A stretch of 64,000 bases of DNA from Seleniibacterium sp963677135 (GTDB lineage: Bacteria; Desulfobacterota; Desulfuromonadia; Desulfuromonadales; Geopsychrobacteraceae). The stretch is taken from assembly GCA_963677135.2 (NCBI GenBank), contig CAXXLS010000017.1, positions 124,001-188,000 on the forward strand. The letters are read 5' to 3'. Shown here piece by piece: positions 9,566 to 18,392 of the stretch; position 1 is the first letter of the stretch, and every line of letters starts with the position of its first letter. Both the position numbers and the translations under genes were made by a program. The notes beneath the pieces are model-generated. The model searched no databases, was not told where the DNA came from, and saw only the letters and a list, made by a program, of their open reading frames with translations.

Positions 9566-11329
9566 ATGACCGGAAAACAACTGTTGCTGAAGGCGCTTAA
9601 AGACAAGGGAGTCAAATATATCTTCGGCTATATCGGTGGGGCGATTATGCCGGTTTTTGACGAAATGGAAAGAATGGGCCTGTTCACGTTCATCATGGGG
9701 CGCCATGAGCAGGGGTCCGCCTTTATGGCCCAGGGGCTGACCCGGGCTTCCCTGTCGACCGCGACTCCCCAGGTCGGCGTCTGTGTGTCAACCTCCGGCC
9801 CCGGGGCCATGAACCTGGTGACCGGGATCGCGGATGCCCACATGGATTCGGTGCCCATGGTGGCTATTACCGGCCAGGTGGCAACCGGCGTGATTGCCAC
9901 TGATGCGTTCCAGGAGAGCGATGTGGTCGGCGTCATGATGCCCATCTCCAAGCAGACCTATATGCCTCTCAGGGCAGAAGAGATCGAACAGACCATTCAT
10001 GAGGGATTCTACGTCGCCACCACCGGGAGGGGCGGTCCGGTGGTCATCGATGTGCCAAAGGACGTGCAGAACGAACAAGTCCCCGAGTCCTATGATTTCG
10101 ACCCGGACAGCTACTGCCCCGATCTGCCCGGCTATATCTTTACGCCGACCCCGGACCGGGACATTGTCAAAAAAGCGGTCGAGATGATCAACAAGAGCGA
10201 GCGGCCCGTCCTGTTCTGCGGTCACGGGGTCATCAACATCAATGCCGGAGAACTGCTCCAGAAATTCGCCGAGAAGGTCAATATCCCGGTGGCCTTTACC
10301 CTGCACGGGCTGTCGGCTATGCCGGCAGATCATCCCTTGAGTCTCGGTATGATGGGAATGCACGGTACCGTTGAGGCCAACCGCGCTATCATGGAGGCTG
10401 ACCTGCTGATCTCCTTCGGCATGCGGTTTGATGACCGGGTGACCGGAAAGCTGAATGAATACGCCCAAAACGCTGATGTCATCCATGTTGAAATCGATCC
10501 CTCAGAAATCGACAAGAACGTTCGAACCTCCATTGCCATCGGTGCGGACGTGGCCCGCACCCTGTACATGATGCTCGGGGATCCCATGCTGACCTACAAG
10601 CCAAGACGCCGCTGGCTTGAAAAGATCGATTCGTTCCGGAAGGTGATGGCGGATGAGCTGGCCAGGGAAATCGAGGACGGGGTCGGAGATGGCGGGAAAT
10701 TGCTGATGAAGACAATCGTTCATCAGCTTTCCGAAGTGACCGGAGGGAAAGATCTCATCGTCGCTGATGTCGGTCAGCATCAGATGATTTCGGCCCGCTA
10801 CTACAATTTCCAGACCCGCAACAGCTGGTTTGCCTCCGGCGGGGCCGGAACCATGGGCTGTTCTTTGCCGATGGCTATCGGCGTCAAGCTGGCCCGTCCC
10901 GACGAACGGGTCTGGTCCATCAGCGGCGATGGCGGGTTCCAGATGAATGCCCAGGAACTTGGGACCATCATGGAGCAGCAGCTCGACGTCAAGATTATCA
11001 TTCTGAACAATGGCTACCTGGGCATGGTTCGGCAGTGGCAGACCTTCTTCTTCGACGGCTGTTATGCCGGGACCCCGATGCAGAGCCCCGATTTCGGCTA
11101 CCTGGCCAGGGCCTATGGAATTCCGCATCGAAGAGTCGAAAACCTCGCCGATGTGGCCCCGGTCCTGAAAGAGGCTGCAGAACACCAGGGGGCGATGGTT
11201 CTGGAATTTCTCTGTGACCCGAGTGAAGTTATTTTGCCGATGATTCCGTCCGGAGGAGGTTTTGAGGATATGATCGTGACGCATCCGCACAAGCCTCAGG
11301 CGGATCAGCAGGAAGGGGACTCCTTATGA
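9566..11329 (+). CDS. ilvB: Acetolactate synthase large (catalytic) subunit
   Basis: 587-residue thiamine-diphosphate enzyme that condenses two pyruvates to acetolactate, or pyruvate with 2-oxobutyrate, the first shared step to valine, leucine and isoleucine. The N-terminal domain has the catalytic Glu in GRHEQGSAF and the conserved SGPGAMNLVTGIADA segment. A central FAD-type domain (FGMRFDDRVTG) and a C-terminal ThDP/Mg site (GDGGFQMNAQELGT ... NNGYLGMVRQWQ) follow. ATG 9566 is chosen because AGAGGA lies 5 bases before it; the frame extends upstream to 9524 but that leader is hydrophobic and lacks a ribosome site. The stop overlaps the ilvN start by 4 bases (ATGA), so the subunits are translationally coupled. 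No ilvC follows. Confidence 0.95.
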   Translation: MTGKQLLLKALKDKGVKYIFGYIGGAIMPVFDEMERMGLFTFIMGRHEQGSAFMAQGLTRASLSTATPQVGVCVSTSGPGAMNLVTGIADAHMDSVPMVAITGQVATGVIATDAFQESDVVGVMMPISKQTYMPLRAEEIEQTIHEGFYVATTGRGGPVVIDVPKDVQNEQVPESYDFDPDSYCPDLPGYIFTPTPDRDIVKKAVEMINKSERPVLFCGHGVININAGELLQKFAEKVNIPVAFTLHGLSAMPADHPLSLGMMGMHGTVEANRAIMEADLLISFGMRFDDRVTGKLNEYAQNADVIHVEIDPSEIDKNVRTSIAIGADVARTLYMMLGDPMLTYKPRRRWLEKIDSFRKVMADELAREIEDGVGDGGKLLMKTIVHQLSEVTGGKDLIVADVGQHQMISARYYNFQTRNSWFASGGAGTMGCSLPMAIGVKLARPDERVWSISGDGGFQMNAQELGTIMEQQLDVKIIILNNGYLGMVRQWQTFFFDGCYAGTPMQSPDFGYLARAYGIPHRRVENLADVAPVLKEAAEHQGAMVLEFLCDPSEVILPMIPSGGGFEDMIVTHPHKPQADQQEGDSL

Positions 11330-11796
11330 AAAGGCGGGCGATACTGGCTTTTACCCTTGATCATCCCGGGGTGTTGAACAAAATTTCAATGCTGATCCGG
11401 AAGAAAATGTACAACGTCGACACCCTGACCGTCTGTCGCTCGAAGATTCCCGGGGTCAGCCGCATGACCATAACCCTGGAAGAGAACGATGACGCGAACG
11501 TGGTCCAGATTCTCAAGCAGTTGGAAAAATTTACCGAGGTGATCTCGGCCCGGGAACTGGACACCGATCACAGTTACTGGCGGGAGGTGGCCATTATCAA
11601 ACTGGAGATTGACGCCCAGCACCTCGAGGTGCTGCATGGCCGCTACAACTTCGAGATTCTGGAACAGAAGAGTGACGATATCCACATTCTTCAGGTGGCC
11701 GGTTCGACCCGTCGGATCGATGCCTTCATGGAGGAGGTGGGGGAGGAGCATGTTATCGAGATCGCCCGGACCGGCGTCACCGCCATGGAAAAATAG
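11326..11796 (+). CDS. ilvN: Acetolactate synthase small (regulatory) subunit
   Basis: 156-residue regulatory subunit that stabilises IlvB and normally confers feedback inhibition by valine. The N-terminal ACT domain (residues ~3-75) has the expected DHPGVLNKISML start and the TLTVCRSKIPGVSRMTI strand-turn-strand. The C-terminal half matches the usual ilvN/ilvH extension (REVAIIKLEID, HILQVAGSTRRIDAF). Length is normal for the family. It overlaps ilvB by 4 bases and is followed about 90 bp later by a strong intrinsic terminator, so ilvBN is a two-gene operon here rather than the ilvBNC arrangement common in related bacteria. Confidence 0.95.
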   Translation: MKRRAILAFTLDHPGVLNKISMLIRKKMYNVDTLTVCRSKIPGVSRMTITLEENDDANVVQILKQLEKFTEVISARELDTDHSYWREVAIIKLEIDAQHLEVLHGRYNFEILEQKSDDIHILQVAGSTRRIDAFMEEVGEEHVIEIARTGVTAMEK

Positions 11797-11885
11797 CAGA
11801 CATGAGACGCGAGGCAAGCGCTTCCGACCTCCCGGAATCGGGTTGAATTGACATCTTTTTAGCTAAAAATAATGAATATTTGCTT

Positions 11886-11936
11886 AAAAAGGGTGCAAGT
11901 TTTGTTGTTTCTACAATAAAACTTGTGCCTTTTTTT
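11886..11936 (+). terminator. Intrinsic terminator of ilvBN
   Basis: A 16-bp stem (11892-11907 with 11914-11929, including G-T wobble pairs), a 6-base loop and a run of seven T. The upstream A run pairs with the T run, so it may work in both directions. Confidence 0.85.
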
Positions 11937-12071
11937 GTGTCATGAAATCAGTGACTTGCCATATTTTTGGTAGATTGTTGTTAACTAATGTTGATATTTG
12001 GTCATTTTTCATTCTGTCTGTTTTTCTCCGAAAAAGCCGTAAAATCACCAGTTAACAGTTATGTTATTTGC

Positions 12072-12088
12072 TGGCACTAATCTTGCTG
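12072..12088 (+). promoter_or_regulatory. Sigma-54 promoter of the chemoreceptor gene
   Basis: TGGCAC-N5-TTGCTG, a full match to the -24/-12 consensus (GG at 12073-12074, GC at 12085-12086, correct spacing). Transcription would start near 12097, giving a ~245-nt leader before the chemoreceptor gene. No other gene lies between. An NtrC-type activator must act on it; which one is unknown. Confidence 0.8.
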
Positions 12089-12096
12089 TGTAGTCG

Positions 12097-12340
12097 TGCG
12101 GTTAGATTTTTTTTATTAAGATTGGTCGGTTTTTTTGTCCCGCCGACCTCCTGCCCGCCCCCTTTCACACTGAGAGGGGACAAACAGTGGTTGGCGACCT
12201 TTGCCTTGGGGCGAGGGGGGGCGCTCTGGTGGACCGGAATCGGCGGGTGAGCAGATAAGTCGCATGATCTCGACTTCAGATCACCGGACGGTCAATCGAC
12301 CAGAGCAAAGATATAAATGTGAGCCTTAAGGAAGAAAGGA
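12097..12340 (+). promoter_or_regulatory. Long structured 5' leader of the chemoreceptor mRNA
   Basis: The region between the sigma-54 promoter and the chemoreceptor has no gene. It contains two hairpins: GGTCGG/CCGACC (12124-12129 with 12143-12148) and a 9-bp stem with a 3-base loop (12159-12167 with 12171-12179). A GEMM riboswitch signature was looked for and not found. Function is not known. Confidence 0.4.
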
Positions 12341-14701
12341 ATGGGAAACATGCTGAAAAACCTCAAAATCGGAACACGGATGATCGTCATGGCCGGATCA
12401 ATTCTGATTCTCATGCTGATCACCCTGGTTTGGGGCATCAAAGGGCTATCGACAACAGTGGATAATGGCAAGGAAATGGCCGAGGGGAACAAATTGCGCG
12501 GCGAATTGCTGGCCCGCGAGGTTGACCACCTCAACTGGGTGAAGGCGGTTTCGACCTTTCTGACCGATGAGAACGTCACCGAGTTGAAGGTCCAGATGGA
12601 TCATACCCAGTGCGCCCTGGGCAAGTGGCTTTACGGGGATGGCCGAAAGCAGGCTGAACAGCTGGTTCCTGAGCTGGCCACCGACCTGAAGGCCATAGAG
12701 GTCCCCCATCAGCATCTGCACGAAACGGCGCTCAGGATCAAGGATGTCTACCGGCCAGCCAACCCTCATCTGCCCAAGTTTCTCACCGAAAAAGAATTAG
12801 ACCACGTATCCTGGGTCAGCAGGGTCCAAAGCGGTATTATCGCCGGAGATAAAAACCTTGATGTCGAGTTTGATCATACCGAGTGCGGCTTCGGACAGTT
12901 TCTCTACGGAGATTCAGGAAAAAAAGCCGCCGCCGGCAACCCGGAACTGGCAGGGATTCTCACTGATCTGAAGGACCCTCACGAGGCACTGCACCAGTAC
13001 GGCAAGCATATCGCCGAACTGCTCGCCGACGGGGACCGGCGGGGTGCGGAAGAGTATTTCAACGCCAGGATTGTTCCGACCCTGGAAACGACCCAGCATC
13101 TGCTGAAAAAGGCGGGTATGGTCGCTACCGCTGCCCTTGCCGGTCAGAAGAAAGCCAACGAGATCTTCGCGACCGAGACCCACAGGCATCTGGCCGAGGT
13201 CCAGGGGCTGATGCACCGAATGACCGATACCGCAGCGGAGCATATCATGTCGGATGAGCAGATGATTTCCGCGGCCGTCGCGACCCGGACCGGAATCAGC
13301 ATCCTCGGGGCCGTTGCCCTGGCCGTCGGATTGGGACTTGCCTACCTTATTTCCCGGAGTATCACCAGCCCCCTGCATCGGGCATTCGCGGTGGTGGGGC
13401 AGTACGGTAAAGGAGACACCCGTGATCAGGCTCTGCCCATGGGGGAGCATGTCAATTGTTCCAGTCTCAACCACTGCGGCCAGAAGGACTGCCCAAGTTT
13501 CGGCCGGGACGGTCACTGCTGGGTTGAAACGGGGACTTTCGGCCCGAATCCGGTCTGTAAAAAGCTGACCGATGGAACCTACCGCGATTGCCGGGAGTGC
13601 AAAGCGTTTAAAGCCAGGGATGAAATCACCGAGCTGGGTTCGGTTCTGGTGGGGATGGCGAAAAGCCTGCAGGGGCGAAGCGAACTGGCCGAGGCGATTG
13701 CCCGCGGTGACCTGACTCATAACGTCAAGGTGGCCTCCCCCAATGATCAGTTGGGGAATGCCCTGAAGACCATGCTGGAGGGGCTGCGTGAAATGGTCGG
13801 CAACATCCAGATGGCAGGCGAGCAGATCGCTTCCGGGTCCGGCCAGGTCTCCGATGCCAGCCAGGCCCTCTCCCAGGGGGCGACGGAATCGGCAAGCTCT
13901 CTGGAAGAGGTGACGGCGTCCATGAACCAGATGGCCGGGCAGGTGCGCACCAACGCGGAAAATGCCAGCGCCGCCAACCAGCTGTCGAGCGAGGCGCAGC
14001 AGGCCGCAGAAAAAGGGAATGCCCAGATGGCCGACATGGTGACGGCCATGGGCGCCATCAACGAGGCCGGTCAGAATATCAGCAAGATTATCAAGGTGAT
14101 CGACGAGATCGCCTTCCAGACCAACCTGCTGGCTCTCAATGCGGCCGTGGAAGCGGCCCGGGCCGGTCAGCACGGCAAAGGCTTCGCCGTGGTCGCCGAG
14201 GAGGTTCGCAATCTGGCCGCCCGCAGTGCCAAGGCCGCCGAGGAGACGGCGGAACTTATTGAAGGGTCCGTCGCCCTGACCGACCGGGGGAACCAGATGG
14301 CTCAGCAGACGGCCGCCGCTCTCAAGGAGATCATGGCCGGGACCAACCAGGTCAATGATCTGCTTCAGGAGATCGCTGCGGCTTCCAACGAGCAGGCCCA
14401 CGGCATCAGCCAGGTGACGAGCGGGCTCTCCCAGATCGACCAGGTGACCCAGCAGAACACCGCAAGTGCCGAGGAAAGCGCGGCGGCTGCAGAAGAACTG
14501 TCGGGCCAGGCCATGCAGATGAAGGTCATGCTCAAACGTTTTGTCCTGAACAGGGACGCCCGGGACAGTGGTTCGACTCCTGTCCGGGGAGGCCGTCCCG
14601 AGGTTGCCCAGGGCGGTGGCTGGGGACAAACGGCGGTTCGGCCACAGCCTGTCATGCCGCGGCACATTGCCCTTGATGACGACGAATTCGGCAGGTTCTG
14701 A
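12341..14701 (+). CDS. Methyl-accepting chemotaxis protein with two CZB zinc-binding domains
   Basis: 786-residue chemoreceptor. A membrane helix at ~15-35 is followed by two CZB-type sensor modules. The first has DHLNW, HTQCALGKWLYG and HQHLH; the second has DHVSW, HTECGFGQFLYG and HEALH. CZB domains bind zinc through three His and one Cys. A second membrane helix lies near 310-330. A segment with seven Cys follows (residues ~367-420, including CPSFGRDGHCW and CRECKAF), then a HAMP-like linker and the signalling domain with the hairpin tip FQTNLLALNAAVEAARAG. The C-terminus (DDDEFGRF) lacks a CheR-binding pentapeptide. ATG 12341 or 12350 may be the start; both have AAGGA-type ribosome sites. 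It is expressed from the sigma-54 promoter at 12072. Confidence 0.9.
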   Translation: MGNMLKNLKIGTRMIVMAGSILILMLITLVWGIKGLSTTVDNGKEMAEGNKLRGELLAREVDHLNWVKAVSTFLTDENVTELKVQMDHTQCALGKWLYGDGRKQAEQLVPELATDLKAIEVPHQHLHETALRIKDVYRPANPHLPKFLTEKELDHVSWVSRVQSGIIAGDKNLDVEFDHTECGFGQFLYGDSGKKAAAGNPELAGILTDLKDPHEALHQYGKHIAELLADGDRRGAEEYFNARIVPTLETTQHLLKKAGMVATAALAGQKKANEIFATETHRHLAEVQGLMHRMTDTAAEHIMSDEQMISAAVATRTGISILGAVALAVGLGLAYLISRSITSPLHRAFAVVGQYGKGDTRDQALPMGEHVNCSSLNHCGQKDCPSFGRDGHCWVETGTFGPNPVCKKLTDGTYRDCRECKAFKARDEITELGSVLVGMAKSLQGRSELAEAIARGDLTHNVKVASPNDQLGNALKTMLEGLREMVGNIQMAGEQIASGSGQVSDASQALSQGATESASSLEEVTASMNQMAGQVRTNAENASAANQLSSEAQQAAEKGNAQMADMVTAMGAINEAGQNISKIIKVIDEIAFQTNLLALNAAVEAARAGQHGKGFAVVAEEVRNLAARSAKAAEETAELIEGSVALTDRGNQMAQQTAAALKEIMAGTNQVNDLLQEIAAASNEQAHGISQVTSGLSQIDQVTQQNTASAEESAAAAEELSGQAMQMKVMLKRFVLNRDARDSGSTPVRGGRPEVAQGGGWGQTAVRPQPVMPRHIALDDDEFGRF

Positions 14702-14867
14702 AGCGTTTTGAGAGAACTCTGTCCCGATGCCCGGGCAGCGAACCGGCGTCATCCTTGTAGCAGGCTTGATGAATCCCGAAAGGAATATCATCGTGCCGAG
14801 TCCTTCCCGCCAGCGAGAAGGCCTGTGTCTTATTCTGCTTTATCGTTATTCTTTCGGAGATCTGAGT

Positions 14868-15983
14868 ATGGAGATGTTACAGTGGGGGGCCCTCTTTGAG
14901 ACGAACCATGAGCTCATCGACCAGCAGCATAAGCATATTGTCGACCTGACCAACCAGTTTGGACAGCTGGTGTCGACCCACAATTTTTCATCTGCCGACT
15001 TTGAAAACCTGCTGGAGGAACTGGTTTCCTATACCCAGTATCATTTTCTTGAAGAAGAACGGGTGATGGCCGATGCTGGTGTCGACGAGCGTCACCAGCA
15101 GGAGCACAAGGCCGAGCACAAGACGTTTTTGAAAGATGTTACCCAGTTGCGTGAAGACCGTCATGGTGACGAAGATTCCTGTATCCGTCAGCTGTTCGAG
15201 TTCCTGATGAACTGGCTTGTTTATCATATCCTCGGCTCCGACATGAGCATGAACCGGCAGATGCAGGCCATTAAAAAGGGGGGGCTGCCGGAGCAGGCCT
15301 ATCTGGCCGAGCAGGCCCCGGCCAAAAATGCCACCGACGTACTGCTCTTTGCGCTGAACAGGCTTTTTCACCAGGTTTCCCAGCGGAACGAGGAGTTGGC
15401 AGAGTGGAATGATGCTCTGGAACGCAAAGTGGCCGAGCGGACCAGGGCCCTTGAAGAAGCCAACCGCTCTCTTAAGGAGATCGCCACTACCGATGTTCTG
15501 ACCGGATTGCCGAATCGCCGACATGCCATGGATATGCTGGACGTATACTGGCAGGAGTCTCGTGAGCGCGAGCGGCCCTTCTCCTGTCTGCTGATCGATG
15601 CTGATGGTTTTAAGCAGATCAATGACAATTATGGCCATGATGCCGGAGACACGGTCCTGCAGGAACTGGCGCGTCACCTGAAACATGCCGTCAGAACCGA
15701 CGATTTGACCTGCCGCCTGGGCGGCGACGAATTCCTTATTCTGTGTCCGAACACTGGAGCTCAGGGCGCCCTTCACCTGGCCCGTCAGGTTCATGACCAG
15801 GTGTCCCGGCTGATCGTCTCGGCGAACGGCGGCACCTGGCGGGGCAGTATCAGTGTCGGGGTCGCCACGCGTACCCCATCGATGACCTCTCCGGATGCGC
15901 TGATCAAGGCTGCCGACCTGGCCGTTTACCAGGCCAAGGCGGCCGGCAGGAACTGCGTGAAAGAGGCTGGGGAAGAGGCCTGA
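14868..15983 (+). CDS. Hemerythrin-GGDEF diguanylate cyclase
   Basis: 371 residues. The N-terminal bacteriohemerythrin domain (~1-135) keeps the di-iron ligand pattern: NHELIDQQHKHI, the YHFLEEERVM helix, HQQEHKAEHKTF and WLVYHILGSD. Such domains bind oxygen or respond to redox state. A coiled coil (~165-205) joins it to a GGDEF domain with canonical GGDEF at about residue 285, an intact base- and metal-binding region (INDNYGHDAGD) and an RxxD inhibition site (RTDD). The Vibrio cholerae Bhr-DGC has the same architecture and is regulated by di-iron oxidation. ATG 14868 is chosen because CGGAGA lies 9 bases upstream and the fold begins there; the frame is open upstream. No membrane segment. Expected to make c-di-GMP in response to oxygen or redox. 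Confidence 0.92.
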   Translation: MEMLQWGALFETNHELIDQQHKHIVDLTNQFGQLVSTHNFSSADFENLLEELVSYTQYHFLEEERVMADAGVDERHQQEHKAEHKTFLKDVTQLREDRHGDEDSCIRQLFEFLMNWLVYHILGSDMSMNRQMQAIKKGGLPEQAYLAEQAPAKNATDVLLFALNRLFHQVSQRNEELAEWNDALERKVAERTRALEEANRSLKEIATTDVLTGLPNRRHAMDMLDVYWQESRERERPFSCLLIDADGFKQINDNYGHDAGDTVLQELARHLKHAVRTDDLTCRLGGDEFLILCPNTGAQGALHLARQVHDQVSRLIVSANGGTWRGSISVGVATRTPSMTSPDALIKAADLAVYQAKAAGRNCVKEAGEEA

Positions 15984-16064
15984 CCGGGAAGGCTGGATCG
16001 TCAGTACAGAGTGTGGTGTTGTTTTGGTTCCGGGGGGGACAGCGCAGGTTCAACAAGGAGCAGA

Positions 16065-18386
16065 ATGATTAATCAGGTTCATTCGGGACGGTGGCGACTT
16101 CTCATCATCATGGCGTGCTTCACGGTGATTTTTGCCGTGATCGTCTTCAGCATTTTCAAGGGGTGCCGGGATCTTGCCATTGCCGAAGGGGAAAAAAATC
16201 TCAGCGGCTTCCTGGTCAATCACAATGCCGTCAGGAGTTATATCGAAGACACCCAGAAACAGCAGATCTATCGATTGCAGGACAGCGGAAAGCTCTACCG
16301 GGAATACTTCTCTCCCGAGATCATGTCGGCGACCTATATCGCCCGCCATATCAACGAACTGGAGAACGACAGGCGTCAATCTGCCGGCCTGCCCACTGTC
16401 TCCTTTAAATTCGCCTCGCGGAATCCCCGCAATCCCCTCAACCAGGCCGATCAGCAGGAACTTGAGCTGTTGGACGCCTTTAACCGCGGATCACTGCAGA
16501 CATATCAGAGCATTGTCGAAAGCGGGGAGGAAACTCTGCTGTACTATGCTCTGCCCATCGACCGGAACAGGGAATCCTGCCTGCGATGCCACGGCGATCC
16601 TGCCGACGCTCCCCCGGAGCTGGTGGCCCGCTATGGCGACCAGGCCGGATTTTACGAAAAACTCGGGGACGTCAGGGCTTTCATGGCGGTCCGCCTGCCC
16701 GTCAGCGGACTGCTCAGCAAGGCCCACCAGACGGCGAGTTTCCTCAGTGGTGTCGTGTTTATTCTGTTTTGCGGCGCCTTCTGGGTTGTCCAGCGGTTGT
16801 TTTCGAAAATTGAACAGCAAAAGAAGCTTGCCGTTCAAAACTCCTATTACCTGAATTCCGTCCTGCAGTCATCCTCCGATACCGCGATTATCGCCATGGG
16901 GAGGGATTTCTCCTTCCAGTATTTCAACAGTGCCGCCGAAGCGATGTTTGCCATTTCGGCAGAGAGGGCCATGGCCAGCAGCCTGATGGATGTCAGCCGC
17001 AGTCTGGGGTACCGAGCCTATGAGCGGATCAAAAAGGCGATGTCCATTGTCCAGGAGCGAGGCTCCTTCCGGTTTCGTGTCGATTACAACGGGCGGCTTT
17101 TGGAAGTCCAGCTCTCCCGGATTGAAGACCAGGCGCATCGGGAACACAAGGGGTATCTGTTCATGGGGCAGGATATCTCCTGGCGGGTCCAGGAGGAGCG
17201 GGAGCGCGAAGAGATTAAAAGTCGCCTGCAAAAGGCCGAGAAGATGGAATCAATCGGTCTGCTGGCCGGTGGAGTGGCCCATGACCTCAACAATATTCTG
17301 GCCGGAATCATCAATTACCCGGAGCTGATTCTGCGCAAGCTGCCTGCGGACAGTCCCCTGAGAAATTCGGTCACCGCCATTCAGCAAGCCGGGCAGAGGG
17401 CGGCCGCGGTCGTCGCCGATCTGCTCACCGTGGCTCGCGGTGTTTCCTGCAAAAAAGAACAGTACGATCTCGCCAACCTGGTCCGGGAATACCTCGAGTC
17501 CCCTGAGTTCGAAATCCTGACCCGGGCTCATCCCGAGGTGACCGTGATCCCTTTTCTGGAGAGCGAGCCCCTGTTCATCTGCTGTTCTGCAATCCATATC
17601 AAGAAGTGCCTGATGAACCTGGTCGGCAATGCCTGCGAAGCGGTTGCGGGGGAGGGGCGTTGCGATATCCGCATCGGAAGTGTGGCGTTTGACAGTTACC
17701 GGGCTGAAAAATTCAACCTGGAGGCTGGAGACTACTGCTTCGTCGAAATCGCGGATACCGGATCGGGAATCGCGGAAAGCGATCTTCCCCATATTTTTGA
17801 ACCCTTCTATTCGAGTAAAAAAATGGGGCGCAGCGGCACTGGTCTGGGACTGTCCGTCGTGTGGAACACGGTGAAGGATCACCAGGGCGCTGTGGAAGTC
17901 GCCAGCAACCCGGAAGGGACTGTGTTTCGCCTGTTTTTCCCAAAAAGCAGAAGGGCCGTGATCAGTTCCGAAGCGGTGTCTGCGGCGACCAGGCTGGAAG
18001 GGCACGGACAGACGGTTCTGGTGGTTGACGACGACCCCCAGCTGCTTGATATCGCCGAACAGATGCTGATTGAGCTGAATTACCGGCCCTACAAGGTCGG
18101 TTCCGGCGAAGAGGCCATCCAGTTCGTCCAGGAACGAACCGTGGATCTGGTCCTGCTGGACATGATGATGCCACCGGGGATCAATGGGCGCGAAACCTAT
18201 GAATCGATCATTGCCATCAACCCCGGGCAGAAAGCCGTCCTGGCGAGCGGTTTTTCCGAAAGTACCGACGTCAAAGCGATCCTGGATCAGGGGTGCGGCG
18301 GATTTATTCACAAGCCCTATACCATGGAGCAGCTCGGCAGGATTATAAAGTCGACCCTTGACGGAGACCGCCCAAGGGGACGGTAA
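16065..18386 (+). CDS. Heme-c-sensing hybrid histidine kinase (DUF3365-PAS-HK-REC)
   Basis: 773 residues. Membrane helix at ~12-32, then a periplasmic DUF3365/Tll0287-like domain with one heme-c attachment motif CLRCH at about residue 172. A second helix at ~225-245 is followed by a PAS domain, an H-box (GGVAHDLNNILAG), an ATPase with N-, G1- and G2-boxes (LVGNACEAV, DTGSGIAE, GTGLGLSV) and a C-terminal receiver (VVDDDP ... LLDMMMP). The covalent heme would sense redox potential or a small gas ligand outside the membrane. ATG 16065 is used because AAGGAG sits 4-5 bases upstream. It follows the hemerythrin cyclase by about 80 bp, consistent with a shared sensing theme. No dedicated output regulator is adjacent. 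Ends 6 bp from the convergent amidohydrolase gene. Confidence 0.9.
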   Translation: MINQVHSGRWRLLIIMACFTVIFAVIVFSIFKGCRDLAIAEGEKNLSGFLVNHNAVRSYIEDTQKQQIYRLQDSGKLYREYFSPEIMSATYIARHINELENDRRQSAGLPTVSFKFASRNPRNPLNQADQQELELLDAFNRGSLQTYQSIVESGEETLLYYALPIDRNRESCLRCHGDPADAPPELVARYGDQAGFYEKLGDVRAFMAVRLPVSGLLSKAHQTASFLSGVVFILFCGAFWVVQRLFSKIEQQKKLAVQNSYYLNSVLQSSSDTAIIAMGRDFSFQYFNSAAEAMFAISAERAMASSLMDVSRSLGYRAYERIKKAMSIVQERGSFRFRVDYNGRLLEVQLSRIEDQAHREHKGYLFMGQDISWRVQEEREREEIKSRLQKAEKMESIGLLAGGVAHDLNNILAGIINYPELILRKLPADSPLRNSVTAIQQAGQRAAAVVADLLTVARGVSCKKEQYDLANLVREYLESPEFEILTRAHPEVTVIPFLESEPLFICCSAIHIKKCLMNLVGNACEAVAGEGRCDIRIGSVAFDSYRAEKFNLEAGDYCFVEIADTGSGIAESDLPHIFEPFYSSKKMGRSGTGLGLSVVWNTVKDHQGAVEVASNPEGTVFRLFFPKSRRAVISSEAVSAATRLEGHGQTVLVVDDDPQLLDIAEQMLIELNYRPYKVGSGEEAIQFVQERTVDLVLLDMMMPPGINGRETYESIIAINPGQKAVLASGFSESTDVKAILDQGCGGFIHKPYTMEQLGRIIKSTLDGDRPRGR

Positions 18387-18392
18387 ACTGAT

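Noticed and set aside
12097..12340. Possible c-di-GMP (GEMM) riboswitch in the chemoreceptor leader
   Set aside because: The conserved GEMM core sequences are not present.
12914..14791. 625-codon open frame on the minus strand
   Set aside because: Antisense of the chemoreceptor gene; composition is that of a shadow frame.
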